64,000 nt of DNA from Paenarthrobacter sp. (GTDB lineage: Bacteria; Actinomycetota; Actinomycetes; Actinomycetales; Micrococcaceae). The stretch lies in the NCBI GenBank assembly GCA_031179305.1, contig JAPSHX010000001.1, positions 288,743 through 352,742 of the forward strand. The letters are read 5' to 3'. Shown in pieces: positions 30,115 to 39,572 of this stretch (the first letter of the stretch is position 1; each line of letters starts with the position of its first letter). A model generated the notes under the pieces. It did not search any database. It worked only from the letters and a program-made list of their open reading frames with translations, and was not told the DNA's origin. Position numbers and translations under genes: made by a program.

Positions 30115-31351
30115 TGCCCTGCCCGGCGGCGGCCGGCTCCTGGTAGTCGGGGCACTCGTACGCGGTATCCTGGTTGGCACTGCTTGAGTAGGCGCGTGGC
30201 AGGCGCGGTGCAATCCTGTTGATGATCTCGTCGCCGTGGCTTCCGATCGCGGCACCCCAGTCGTCGGCGCTCGCCGCCCCGCAGGCCGGGTCACCGAACA
30301 ACACTGCGGTGTCCCCGACGTCGATTCCCGAAGCGTCCGGTCCGAGGTCCACCATGAACTGGTCCATGCAGACCTTGCCGATCACCGGCACCGCGCGTCC
30401 GGCCACGTTCACAACGGAACGGCCGCTGATGCCCTTGGGGATACCGTCCGCGTAACCCAGCGGGATGAGCCCGAGGTAGCGCGGTTCGTAGGTGATCGCC
30501 TGGTGTTCGTAGCTGACGCCTGTGCCTGCGGGAACCTTCTTGACCATGACCAGCGGAGCAGTCACGCTGAGTGCCGGACGCAATCCAAAGTCAGCCGGGT
30601 TCAGGTGATCGGCCGGGGCGAGTCCGTAGATGGCGAGCCCGGCGCGGACCATGTCGAAATGGAATTCGGGCCTGTCAAGGATGTTCGCCGAACTGGAAAC
30701 GTGCCTGAGCTCCGGGGCCAGTCCTGCCTCCCGTGCTTGCCGAACTGCGTCTTCGAACTCCGCGACGGCGGTGACGTTACCGGGGTGGGCTGGGACATCG
30801 GCCCAGGCGAGATGGGTCCATAGGCCTCGTACCCGCAGGGTCCCATCGATTTCGGCTTGCCGTGCCTGTGCCACAAGTTCAGCCCAGTCTTCCTTGCGGG
30901 CGCCTCCGCGGCTGAGGCCGCTATCGAGTTCCAAATGCACGACGGCGGGACGGCCAAGGCGTGTCGCGATCCCTGCGAGCACCTCCAGTTGGCTGATGCT
31001 TCCGAGGGAAACATCAATGTCGTATTTCAGTGCCTCAAGGATGGTGGCACTTGTCTGGGATGCCAGATACAGCCAGGAAAGGATGGGGACAGTGATGCCT
31101 GCTTGGCGGAGTGCGATAGCTTCACTGAGCTGGGCTGTGCCAAGCCAGTCCGCCCCGGCATCCACTGCCGTGCGGGCGACTTCAACCAGCCCATGGCCGT
31201 AGGCGTTGCCCTTGACTACGGCCATGAAATGCGGAGCTTGGGTGCGCATTTTCAGGGCTTTGACATTGTCTGAAATGGCGGACAGGTCCACGTTGACCTG
31301 CCCGGAAAGGGCCGCAGGGGCAGCCTCTTGATAGTGTGCATTACGTCTCAT
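30104..31351 (-). CDS. Alanine racemase family PLP enzyme
   Basis: VNVDLSAISDNVKALKMRTQAPHFMAVVKGNAYGHGLVEVA, VCMDQFMVDLG, GLIPLGYADGIPKG. Substrate not determinable. Confidence 0.88.
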   Translation of the reverse strand: MRRNAHYQEAAPAALSGQVNVDLSAISDNVKALKMRTQAPHFMAVVKGNAYGHGLVEVARTAVDAGADWLGTAQLSEAIALRQAGITVPILSWLYLASQTSATILEALKYDIDVSLGSISQLEVLAGIATRLGRPAVVHLELDSGLSRGGARKEDWAELVAQARQAEIDGTLRVRGLWTHLAWADVPAHPGNVTAVAEFEDAVRQAREAGLAPELRHVSSSANILDRPEFHFDMVRAGLAIYGLAPADHLNPADFGLRPALSVTAPLVMVKKVPAGTGVSYEHQAITYEPRYLGLIPLGYADGIPKGISGRSVVNVAGRAVPVIGKVCMDQFMVDLGPDASGIDVGDTAVLFGDPACGAASADDWGAAIGSHGDEIINRIAPRLPRAYSSSANQDTAYECPDYQEPAAAGQGNVA

Positions 31352-31449
31352 GGTTGAACACTATAGGTCATTTTGCACCGCGGTGAGAGGTGGCTCACAT
31401 GCCAGTCTTGTGGAGGGGAAATCGAAACTACTTTGAAGGGACGTCAAGG

Positions 31450-32976
31450 GTGACTGTGCCTGTGAACACCAAAAACCCGGCCGCGGCAAGCGTCGCCAGG
31501 CCGAGCCTCGGCGCGCAACTGCTGCGCCGCAAGCCAATTGGCCAGATGGTCAGCGAAGCCGGAAGCGGCGAAGGCGGAACGCCGCTGGTCCGCAGCTTTG
31601 GCGTCCTTCAGCTGACCATGATCAGCGTCGGCGCCACGCTCGGCACCGGCATCCTGGTCATCCTTGGCGAATCCGTGCCGCTGGCCGGTCCGGCCATCTG
31701 GATCTCGTTCGTGATCGCCGGGCTGGCTGCACTCCTTTCCGCTGTGTCCTACGCTGAGATGGCGGGTCTGGTCCCGGTGGCCGGTTCCAGCTATTCCTAC
31801 TCTTACGCCACCATGGGCGAGGGCATGGCCTGGATTTGTGGCTGGTGCCTGGTCCTGGAATATGCAGTCTCCGTAGCGGCCGTGTCCGTGGGCGCGGGCC
31901 AGTATGTCAACGAAACGTTGGCCGCTTTCGGAGTGTTCCTCCCGGATGCCATCAGCCAGCCACCCGGAGAGGGCGGCGTGGTGAATGTTTCGGCCATGGT
32001 GATTGTGCTGCTCGCCATGGTGCTGCTGGTCCGGGGCGCCCGTGAGAGCGCGTGGGTCAATACAGCGATCGTGGCCATCAAGGTGGGCATCCTGCTCTTC
32101 TTCTGCGCCGTGGCCTTCACTGCATTCAGCGCCGGCAACTTCGAGCCACTCCTGCCCATGGGTGCAGCCGGGGTGTCCGCTGCCGCCTCGAGTGTCTTCT
32201 TCTCCTACATCGGCTTTGATGCCGCCTCCACTGCCGGCGAGGAAGCCAGGAACCCCAAGCGCGACCTGCCGCGGGCCATCATGCTCTCCATGGTCATCGT
32301 CACCAGCATCTATGTGTTAGTAGCCGTGGCCGCAATTGGCGCGCGGCCATGGGGCTGGTTCGAGGGTACTGAAGCCGGCTTGGTGCAGATTTTGCATGAG
32401 ATCACCGGCCAACCCTGGATAGCCCTGGCATTCTCCGCCGGTGCTGTGCTCGCCATTGCCAGCATCGTGCTGACCGTTCTTTACGGACAGACACGCATCC
32501 TGCTCTCCATGTCCCGCGACGGAATGGTGCCCAAGGTCTTCGGCCGAGTGTCCCGCCGCACCGGCACTCCGGTGGCCGGAACGCTGATAGTGGGTATCGC
32601 CGTTGCTGTCACCGCCGGTTTGGTTCCCCTGGGAACGTTGGCGGACGCCACCAGCATCGGCACGTTGTTTGCCTTCGCATTGGTCAACGTTGCTGTGATC
32701 TACCTGCGGCGGAACCGACCGGACCTTGAACGGAGCTTCCGCGTTCCGCTGTACCCGCTGACTCCCGTCCTCGGGACCCTGATGTGCGCCTTCCTGATGC
32801 TAAACCTCGGAGCCGATACCTGGATCACCTTCGGTATTTGGATGCTGGTGGGCATCGCCATCTACTTCGGCTACGGACGCCGGAACTCCAAGGTAGCCAC
32901 GCTCAGCGAGCAGGACTACCGTGAACTAACCACCAGGGCCGTGAGCCCGGAACCTGTGAAAGCAGACAACTCATGA
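31450..32976 (+). CDS. APC family amino acid permease
   Basis: MISVGATLGTGILVILGESVPLAGPAIWISFVIAGLAALLSAVSYAEMAGLVPVAGSSYSYSYATMGEGMAWICGW; about 12 TMs. Start chosen at GTG 31450. Confidence 0.88.
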   Translation: MTVPVNTKNPAAASVARPSLGAQLLRRKPIGQMVSEAGSGEGGTPLVRSFGVLQLTMISVGATLGTGILVILGESVPLAGPAIWISFVIAGLAALLSAVSYAEMAGLVPVAGSSYSYSYATMGEGMAWICGWCLVLEYAVSVAAVSVGAGQYVNETLAAFGVFLPDAISQPPGEGGVVNVSAMVIVLLAMVLLVRGARESAWVNTAIVAIKVGILLFFCAVAFTAFSAGNFEPLLPMGAAGVSAAASSVFFSYIGFDAASTAGEEARNPKRDLPRAIMLSMVIVTSIYVLVAVAAIGARPWGWFEGTEAGLVQILHEITGQPWIALAFSAGAVLAIASIVLTVLYGQTRILLSMSRDGMVPKVFGRVSRRTGTPVAGTLIVGIAVAVTAGLVPLGTLADATSIGTLFAFALVNVAVIYLRRNRPDLERSFRVPLYPLTPVLGTLMCAFLMLNLGADTWITFGIWMLVGIAIYFGYGRRNSKVATLSEQDYRELTTRAVSPEPVKADNS

Positions 32977-34679
32977 CCATCGCCACAGAACTCCCCCTCA
33001 TCGAGGAACCAGGCGCGCCCGACGCGGCCGCCGGAGCACCGATCACCATGCTGAACCCGGACTTCCCGTTCAGCTACGACCACTACTTGGCGCACTCCGA
33101 CGGACTCGGCTCAATCCCGGAAGAGCTCTACGGCACGGAAGTAGCCATCATCGGGGCAGGCCTGTCCGGGCTGGTCACGGCCTACGAGCTGATGAAGCTT
33201 GGTCTCAAGCCGGTCATCTACGAGGCCGACCAGATTGGTGGACGCCTCAGGACCGCGAGCTTCCCCTCGGCTCCCGGCGTTGTGGCGGACCTGGGCGGCA
33301 TGCGCTTCCCGGTTTCGGGCAAGGCCTTCTACCACTACGTGGACCTGCTTGGCCTGGATACCAACGAGTTCCCAAACCCCATGGCGCCGGCAACCTCTTC
33401 TACGGTGATCGAGCTTGCGGGCAAAAAGCACTACGCCACCACTGCAGATGAGCTACCGGAGTTCTTTCTCGAAGTAGCCGACGCCTGGAAAGCAGCAGTC
33501 AACGATGGCGCCGCCTTTGCGGAGATGCAGGAAGCCATCAAGGCCCGCGACACCAAGCGGATCAAGGAACTCTGGAATGCGCTCCTCCCGGAACTGGACG
33601 AGCAAACCTTTTACGGCTTCATCGCCGCCAGCAAATCCTTCAAAGAGGCTGGTTTTGCGCATCGCGAGGCCTTCGGCCAGGTGGGCTTCGGTACTGGCGG
33701 TTGGGACACCGATTTCCCCAACTCCATCCTCGAAATCCTCCGCGTGGTCTACACCGACGCCGACGACCAGCACCGCTCCATTGCGGGAGGAGCGCAAAGG
33801 CTCCCTGAGGCACTCTGGAACCACGCGCCGTCGGGCCTTACGTACTGGCCCGAGGGCACCTCGCTCGCATCCCTTCACTCCGGCTCGCCCCGCGGAGCCG
33901 TGGACAACATCCGCCGGGTTGAGAACGGCGACCTCCTGGTCCGCGAGAACTGGGGCCGCGAAGCTACCTATCAGGCCGTGGTGACCACCTGCCAGTCCTG
34001 GTTGCTGTCCACCCGCATCCACACTGAGGAAGCGCTGTTCCCGGCCGAACTGTGGACCGCGATCGAGCGCTCGCATTACATGCAGTCTTCAAAGACTTTT
34101 GTGATGGTGGATCGCCCGTTCTGGAAGGACATCGATCCTGAGACCGGACGCGAAGTCCTTTCCATGACCCTCACCGACCGCCTCAACCGGGCCACGTACC
34201 TGCTCGACGACGGCCCGGACAAGCCCGCTGTCATGCTCCTGTCTTACACATGGAACGACGACGCCCTGAAATGGCTGGCCCTGACCGCGGACGAGCGAGT
34301 GAAGCTGATGCTGCACTCCTTGGAACAGATCTACCCGGGCGTGGACATTGCGAGCCACATCGTCGGGCAGCCGATCACGGTGTCTTGGGAAGCGGACCCT
34401 AACTTCATGGGTGCGTTCAAAGCCAACCTGCCCGGCCACTACCGGTACCAGCAACGCTTGTTCACCCACTTCAAGCAGGACCAGCTGCCAGAGCACCAGC
34501 GCGGTATTTTCCTGGCCGGTGACGACGTGTCCTTCACCGCCGGCTGGGCTGAGGGTGCTGTGACCACGGGCCTGAACGCCGTATGGGGAGTGGTGAATCA
34601 CCTGGGCGGTTCGTCGGCTGCCGGAAACCCCGGACCGGGTGACCTCCTTGACGAGCTCGGCCCGATCTCCCTGGACTAA
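32973..34679 (+). CDS. Flavin monooxygenase/amine oxidase, L-lysine 2-monooxygenase (DavB)-like
   Basis: NPDFPFSYDHYLAHSDGLGSIP...GTEVAIIGAGLSGLVTAYELMKLGLKPVIYEADQIGGRLR...GGMRFPVSGKAFYHYVDLLGL...YMQSSKTFVMVDRPFWKDIDPETGREVLSMTLTDRLNRATYL closely resembles the recalled Pseudomonas DavB sequence over its length. Confidence 0.82.
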   Translation: MTIATELPLIEEPGAPDAAAGAPITMLNPDFPFSYDHYLAHSDGLGSIPEELYGTEVAIIGAGLSGLVTAYELMKLGLKPVIYEADQIGGRLRTASFPSAPGVVADLGGMRFPVSGKAFYHYVDLLGLDTNEFPNPMAPATSSTVIELAGKKHYATTADELPEFFLEVADAWKAAVNDGAAFAEMQEAIKARDTKRIKELWNALLPELDEQTFYGFIAASKSFKEAGFAHREAFGQVGFGTGGWDTDFPNSILEILRVVYTDADDQHRSIAGGAQRLPEALWNHAPSGLTYWPEGTSLASLHSGSPRGAVDNIRRVENGDLLVRENWGREATYQAVVTTCQSWLLSTRIHTEEALFPAELWTAIERSHYMQSSKTFVMVDRPFWKDIDPETGREVLSMTLTDRLNRATYLLDDGPDKPAVMLLSYTWNDDALKWLALTADERVKLMLHSLEQIYPGVDIASHIVGQPITVSWEADPNFMGAFKANLPGHYRYQQRLFTHFKQDQLPEHQRGIFLAGDDVSFTAGWAEGAVTTGLNAVWGVVNHLGGSSAAGNPGPGDLLDELGPISLD

Positions 34680-34696
34680 TCTCCCCGCATTCGTGG

Positions 34697-35215
34697 TTAG
34701 GCGTGCATTTCCCTGTGCGCCGCAGCGAGTTCCTTGTAATGCGCGGCGTTGTGCTTGACGCCCTCGAACTCTTCGTCGGTGAGTTCACGGCGGACCTTGG
34801 CGGGTACACCGGCAACCAGTGAGCGCGGGGGAACGACGGTACCTTCCAACACCACCGCCCCGGCAGCGATGAGCGAGCCTGTGCCGATCACCGCGCCGTT
34901 GAGGATGGTGGCGCTCATGCCGATGAGGCAGTCGTCCTCCACAGTGCATCCATGGACCACCGCGCTGTGCCCAACGGAGACGCGCTCGCCTACCGTGCAG
35001 GGGAAGCCGGGGTCGGCGTGGAGCACTACGTTGTCCTGGAGGTTGGAGCCCGCGCCCACGCTGATCGCGGCTGTATCGGCGCGGACGGAGACACCGTAGA
35101 ATGCACTTGAGCCTTCGGCCAACGTGGCCTTGCCAATAATGGAAGCTGTGGGCGCCACGAAGGCGGTTTCGTGGATGGCCGGGGTGTCCCCGGCGAAAGT
35201 GTAAGAGGGAGCCAT
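34697..35215 (-). CDS. Gamma carbonic anhydrase-like hexapeptide-repeat protein
   Basis: PAIHETAFVAPTASIIGKATLAEGSSAFYGVSVRADTAAISVGAGSNLQDNVVLHADPGFPCTVGERVSVGHSAVVHGCTV. Confidence 0.9.
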   Translation of the reverse strand: MAPSYTFAGDTPAIHETAFVAPTASIIGKATLAEGSSAFYGVSVRADTAAISVGAGSNLQDNVVLHADPGFPCTVGERVSVGHSAVVHGCTVEDDCLIGMSATILNGAVIGTGSLIAAGAVVLEGTVVPPRSLVAGVPAKVRRELTDEEFEGVKHNAAHYKELAAAHREMHA

Positions 35216-35229
35216 GGAGCCAGCTTAGT

Positions 35230-35297
35230 TCCCAACTGGGTCGCAGATCAGGTCGTTCTCAGCGCTGGGAACGACCTGATCTGCGACCTACTTGGGT
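35230..35297. repeat. 68-bp palindromic interspersed repeat, copy B
   Basis: TCCCAACTGGGTCGCAGATCAGGTCGTTCTCAGC|GCTGGGAACGACCTGATCTGCGACCTACTTGGGT; 30/34 arm positions pair. Confidence 0.95.
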
Positions 35298-35953
35298 GCG
35301 GGGGTGCGGAGGACCAGGAACTGGTAGTGCTGGGACCAGTTTCCTGCGCCCGGGCCGGACTCCACGCCCAGGCCCTCCGGCCACGTCCGGAAGTGCTCCA
35401 CCGCGCCGTGCTCACCAAAAATCCGCTGGACTGTATCGTCGCTGCGGCGGCTAAAGAATCGCCGCGGTTCCTCAAGGTCTTCCGGGTTCAGTACTTCGTC
35501 GTCCTCACCTGACCAGAGCCCGACGGCGATTGGCGCACCAGGTGCGGTGACCCGCACAAGTTCGCGGACGACGTCGTGAATCCCGCTGTTGGGGACGTGC
35601 AGAAGAGTGCTCATGGTCCAGGCAGCTGAAAAGACGGCATCCGGAAACGGCAGGCTGCGGCCGCTGGCAACAGTGGCCTCAAGCCTGGCCGAGCGCGCCA
35701 AATGAACGCTCTCCGAGGACAGATCCACGCCGGTGTAGTGCAAGCCGGCGCGGACAAACTCCACGCCCTCAACCCCAGTGCCGCAACCCAGCTCAAACAA
35801 CGAAAGACGATGTTCGGACTTCAGCAGCCGGATGAACCACTCCCGGCATTCAACCCGATGCGGCGTCAGCGCGCGGGTGTTCCTCGCCGGTGCTTGGCGG
35901 TCGTAGAAGACAGCCAGGTCAGCCTCATGGTCGGCGTCAGGGATGCCCCGCAT
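35288..35953 (-). CDS. Class I SAM-dependent methyltransferase
   Basis: LSLFELGCGTGVEGVEFVRAGLHYTGVDLSSESVHLAR. Confidence 0.83.
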   Translation of the reverse strand: MRGIPDADHEADLAVFYDRQAPARNTRALTPHRVECREWFIRLLKSEHRLSLFELGCGTGVEGVEFVRAGLHYTGVDLSSESVHLARSARLEATVASGRSLPFPDAVFSAAWTMSTLLHVPNSGIHDVVRELVRVTAPGAPIAVGLWSGEDDEVLNPEDLEEPRRFFSRRSDDTVQRIFGEHGAVEHFRTWPEGLGVESGPGAGNWSQHYQFLVLRTPAPK

Positions 35954-35974
35954 ACCCCCAGCATAGGAGTGGCG

Positions 35975-36826
35975 TCAGTTGAACACCACGGTGCGAGTCC
36001 CATCCAGGAGCACACGGTGTTCGGCGTGCCACTGGACTGCCTGAGCCAGCGTGCGGCCTTCGACGTCGCGGCCCATCTGGACGAACTGGGCAGCCGTGCG
36101 CGCGTGGTCAACGCGGATGACTTCCTGCTCGATGATCGGACCCTCGTCGAGGTCCGCCGTCACGTAGTGGGCAGTGGCACCGATGATCTTCACGCCGCGG
36201 GCGTGTGCCTGGTGGTACGGCTTGGCGCCCTTGAAGGAGGGGAGGAACGAGTGGTGGATGTTGATGGCCTTGCCGTTCAACTCCGTGCAGAGATCGTTGG
36301 AGAGGACTTGCATGTATCGGGCCAGGACAGTGAGTTCCACGTCGTGCTCGGCAATCAGTTTCAGCAACTGCGCCTCGGCCTGGGGCTTGGTTTCCGGCGT
36401 CACCGGGATGTGGTGGAACGGGATGCCATAGAACTCCGCCAACGACTCCAAGTCCCGGTGGTTGGACACGATGGCCGGAACGTCAATGGGCAAGGTGCCT
36501 GTGCGCTGCTGGAACAGGAGGTCGTTGAGGCAGTGCGCGTCCTTGGAGCACAGGATGATCGTGCGGACCTTTTCGCCAACAGGGTTGATCTGCCAGGTCA
36601 TGCCGAAGGATTCGGCCACCGGCCGGAGGGCAGTGGCCAGTTCTTCCTGGGAGGACGACGTCGTTGCCTCCACGCGCATGAAGAAGTTGCCTGTGCTGGG
36701 GCTTCCGTACTGCTGGGAGTCGGCGATGTTGCAGCCGGCGTCGAGGAGGGCTCCGGCTACGGCGTGGACGATGCCGGGGCGGTCGGGGCAGGAAAGTGTT
36801 ACAACGAAAGCGGTGGAATCAGTCAC
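35975..36826 (-). CDS. purU: Formyltetrahydrofolate deformylase
   Basis: ACT-like N-terminus (FVVTLSCPDRPGIVHAVAGALLDAGCNIADSQQY) and formyltransferase domain (LARYMQVLSNDLCTELNGKAINIHHSFLPSFKGAKPYHQA). GTG at 36826. Confidence 0.95.
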   Translation of the reverse strand: MTDSTAFVVTLSCPDRPGIVHAVAGALLDAGCNIADSQQYGSPSTGNFFMRVEATTSSSQEELATALRPVAESFGMTWQINPVGEKVRTIILCSKDAHCLNDLLFQQRTGTLPIDVPAIVSNHRDLESLAEFYGIPFHHIPVTPETKPQAEAQLLKLIAEHDVELTVLARYMQVLSNDLCTELNGKAINIHHSFLPSFKGAKPYHQAHARGVKIIGATAHYVTADLDEGPIIEQEVIRVDHARTAAQFVQMGRDVEGRTLAQAVQWHAEHRVLLDGTRTVVFN

Positions 36827-36860
36827 ACGATCAAGCCTACCTGTGCCGCGTTGTTGTACT

Positions 36861-36945
36861 GTTAACGGGTCGCAACTGGCGTTGGGTGGACTACCACCAG
36901 GGAGCGGCAATCATGAAGACCACGGATCGTACGCCTGGGCCGAGG
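36861..36945 (+). ncRNA. ZTP (ZMP/ZTP, pfl motif) riboswitch aptamer upstream of glyA
   Basis: Conserved cores GGGTCGCAACTGGCG ... CCACCAGGGAGCG ... ACGCCTGGGC match the pfl/ZTP consensus (GGGUCGnnACUGGCG / CCACCnGGGAGCG / CCGCCUGGGC). It lies upstream of glyA, a classical ZTP-regulated one-carbon gene. Confidence 0.9.
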
Positions 36946-37062
36946 GTCATGTCTTACCGCTGCACGCAAGTGACCGATCCCTCAGCAACCAAGGGGACGC
37001 GGGAATGCTGCTGCCGGTAGCCTGACCTGTAGCACCACCCGTTGCCTAGCCAGGAGATCTCC

Positions 37063-38358
37063 GTGACTACCACAACCACTTCCGCGTCTGTCAGCAACCA
37101 GTCGCTCGCCGATCTCGATCCCGAGATCGCAGCAGTCCTCAACCAGGAACTCGGCCGCCAGCGCGGCACCCTGGAAATGATTGCGTCCGAAAACTTCGCC
37201 CCCCGCGCCGTCATGGAAGCCCAGGGCTCCGTCCTGACCAACAAGTACGCCGAGGGCTACCCGGGCCGCCGCTACTACGGCGGTTGCGAATACGTCGACG
37301 TCGCCGAGCAGCTTGCGATCGACCGCGTCAAGGAACTCTTCGGCGCCGAGTACGCCAACGTCCAGCCGCACTCCGGTGCCCAGGCCAACGCTGCAGCACT
37401 GTCCGCCATGATCACTCCGGGCGATAAGATCCTGGGCCTCTCGCTGGCACACGGCGGCCACCTGACCCACGGCATGAAGCTTAACTTCTCCGGCAAGCTC
37501 TACAACGTCGCTGCTTACCAGGTTGAGGAAGACAACTTCCGCATCGACATGGACAAGCTGCGCGAGCAGGCCATCGCCGAGAAGCCGCAGGTCATCATCG
37601 CCGGCTGGTCCGCGTACCCGCGCCACCTTGACTTCGCTGCCTTCCGCTCCATCGCGGACGAAGTTGGCGCCCTCCTCTGGACGGACATGGCACACTTCGC
37701 CGGCCTGGTTGCAGCAGGCCTGCACCCGAGCCCGGTCCCGTACTCCGACGTCGTCACCTCCACGGTTCACAAGACCCTCGCAGGTCCGCGTTCCGGTGTG
37801 ATCCTGGCCAAGCAGGAGTGGGCCAAGAAGCTCAACTCCAACGTCTTCCCGGGCCAGCAGGGTGGACCGCTCATGCACGTCATCGCCGCCAAGGCTGTTG
37901 CCTTCAAGATCGCCGGCAGCGAAGAGTTCAAGGAGCGCCAGGAGCGCGTCCTCGAAGGTGCCAGGATCATCGCTGACCGCCTGAACCAGTCCGACGTCGC
38001 CGAAGCGGGCGTCTCGGTCCTCACCGGCGGCACCGACGTTCACCTGGTCCTCGTTGACCTCCGTAACTCGCAGCTGGACGGCCAGCAGGCCGAAGACCTC
38101 CTGCACTCCGTGGGTATCACCGTGAACCGCAACGCTGTTCCGTTCGACCCCCGCCCGCCGATGGTCACCTCCGGCCTCCGCATCGGTACACCTGCCCTGG
38201 CTACCCGCGGATTCGGTGCAACCGAGTTCACCGAGGTTGCCGAGATCATCGCCACCGCGCTCAAGGCAGGCTCCGCCGCCGACGTCGAAAGCCTCCAGGC
38301 CCGCGTCGACAAACTGGCCGCTGACTTCCCGCTGTACCCGCAGCACGAGCAGTGGTAA
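37063..38358 (+). CDS. glyA: Serine hydroxymethyltransferase
   Basis: LELIASENF-like [43 protein letters not shown]...[18 protein letters not shown] at 37063 with AGGAG upstream. Confidence 0.97.
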   Translation: MTTTTTSASVSNQSLADLDPEIAAVLNQELGRQRGTLEMIASENFAPRAVMEAQGSVLTNKYAEGYPGRRYYGGCEYVDVAEQLAIDRVKELFGAEYANVQPHSGAQANAAALSAMITPGDKILGLSLAHGGHLTHGMKLNFSGKLYNVAAYQVEEDNFRIDMDKLREQAIAEKPQVIIAGWSAYPRHLDFAAFRSIADEVGALLWTDMAHFAGLVAAGLHPSPVPYSDVVTSTVHKTLAGPRSGVILAKQEWAKKLNSNVFPGQQGGPLMHVIAAKAVAFKIAGSEEFKERQERVLEGARIIADRLNQSDVAEAGVSVLTGGTDVHLVLVDLRNSQLDGQQAEDLLHSVGITVNRNAVPFDPRPPMVTSGLRIGTPALATRGFGATEFTEVAEIIATALKAGSAADVESLQARVDKLAADFPLYPQHEQW

Positions 38359-38409
38359 TCCGCTTTTCCGCGGATAAATAAGCACCACCCGGGCCTTGAA
38401 CCGGAGCCT

Positions 38410-38447
38410 ACGGGATCCGCCGCCACACCTACGGCGGCGGATCCCGT
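38410..38447 (+). terminator. Strong hairpin between glyA and folD (terminator or processing signal)
   Basis: ACGGGATCCGCCGCC...GGCGGCGGATCCCGT; no clear T-tract. Confidence 0.55.
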
Positions 38448-38489
38448 TGGCATGAGCCATTAGGTCACCCACCAGAAAGAGCAGATGGA

Positions 38490-39383
38490 ATGACACAGTC
38501 CACCGCACAGATCCTTGACGGCAAGGCCACCGCCGCAGCCATCAAGGCAGAACTGACCACTCGCGTTTCCGTCCTGGCCGCCAAGGGAATCGTCCCGGGC
38601 CTGGGCACCATCCTGGTGGGTTCCGACCCAGGCAGCACCTGGTATGTCGGCGGCAAGCACAAGGACTGCGCCGAGGTTGGTATCCAGTCCATCCGCCGCG
38701 ACCTCCCCGAAGACATCAGCCAGGAAGACCTCCTGAAGGTGGTCCGCGAGCTCAACGACAACCCGGAATGCACCGGCTACATCGTCCAGCTGCCGCTGCC
38801 CAAGCACATCGACCAGGACGTCATCCTGGAAGCCATGGACCCTGACAAGGACGCCGACGGCCTGCACCCCATGAACCTTGGCCGCCTGGTGGCCAACGTC
38901 AACGGCGAAATGAAGTCGCCGCTGCCCTGCACGCCCAAGGGCTGTGTGGAGTTGCTCCGCCGTCACAACATTGAGCTCAAGGGCAAGCGTGTCCTGGTGG
39001 TTGGCCGCGGCGTAACGATCGGCCGCCCCATCGGCCTGCTGCTGACCCGCAAGGAAGTCAACGCCACGGTCATCCTCGCCCACACCGGAACGGTGGACCT
39101 GCCCGCGGAACTCAAGCAGGCCGACGTCGTGATTGCCGCTGCCGGCGTGCCGCACATGATCAAGGCCGGAGACCTCAAGCCGGGTGCCATTGTGCTCGAC
39201 GTCGGCGTCAGCCGTGTGGACGACGGCAACGGTAAGGCTGTTGTCACCGGAGATGTGGACCCGGCAGCTGCCGACGTCGCCGCCTGGCTGTCCCCGAACC
39301 CCGGCGGCGTGGGCCCGATGACCCGTGCCATGCTGCTCGCGAACGTCGTGGAGAGTGCGGAGCGCCAGGCGGGCATCGCGTAG
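38490..39383 (+). CDS. folD: Bifunctional methylene-THF dehydrogenase/cyclohydrolase
   Basis: [69 protein letters not shown]. Confidence 0.96.
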   Translation: MTQSTAQILDGKATAAAIKAELTTRVSVLAAKGIVPGLGTILVGSDPGSTWYVGGKHKDCAEVGIQSIRRDLPEDISQEDLLKVVRELNDNPECTGYIVQLPLPKHIDQDVILEAMDPDKDADGLHPMNLGRLVANVNGEMKSPLPCTPKGCVELLRRHNIELKGKRVLVVGRGVTIGRPIGLLLTRKEVNATVILAHTGTVDLPAELKQADVVIAAAGVPHMIKAGDLKPGAIVLDVGVSRVDDGNGKAVVTGDVDPAAADVAAWLSPNPGGVGPMTRAMLLANVVESAERQAGIA

Positions 39384-39572
39384 GTTTCCGCGAACCACAG
39401 CAAGGCCCATTACGGGGCTAAGCTGCCGAAGATGCCGTTCGCACGGCATCTTCGGCAGGGAACCCTCGAAATGGCCTCGCATAAGTCGGTGGGCGCTACT
39501 AGTCTGCTGAGGGTGCACAATGAAGCAATCCGCTCCGCAACTCCCACTGAATCGCCCCAATCCGGCTTCGAC

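Noticed and set aside
36913-37020. Short ORF upstream of glyA ending in ECCCR, considered as a cysteine-attenuation leader peptide
   Set aside because: Its start codon and N-terminal part lie inside the ZTP aptamer (linker and 3' pseudoknot strand), and glyA is not a cysteine gene; the riboswitch explains the sequence better.
36947-37026. Possible SAM-type riboswitch or T-box after the ZTP aptamer
   Set aside because: Only short fragments resemble those consensus elements; no full core could be matched by eye.
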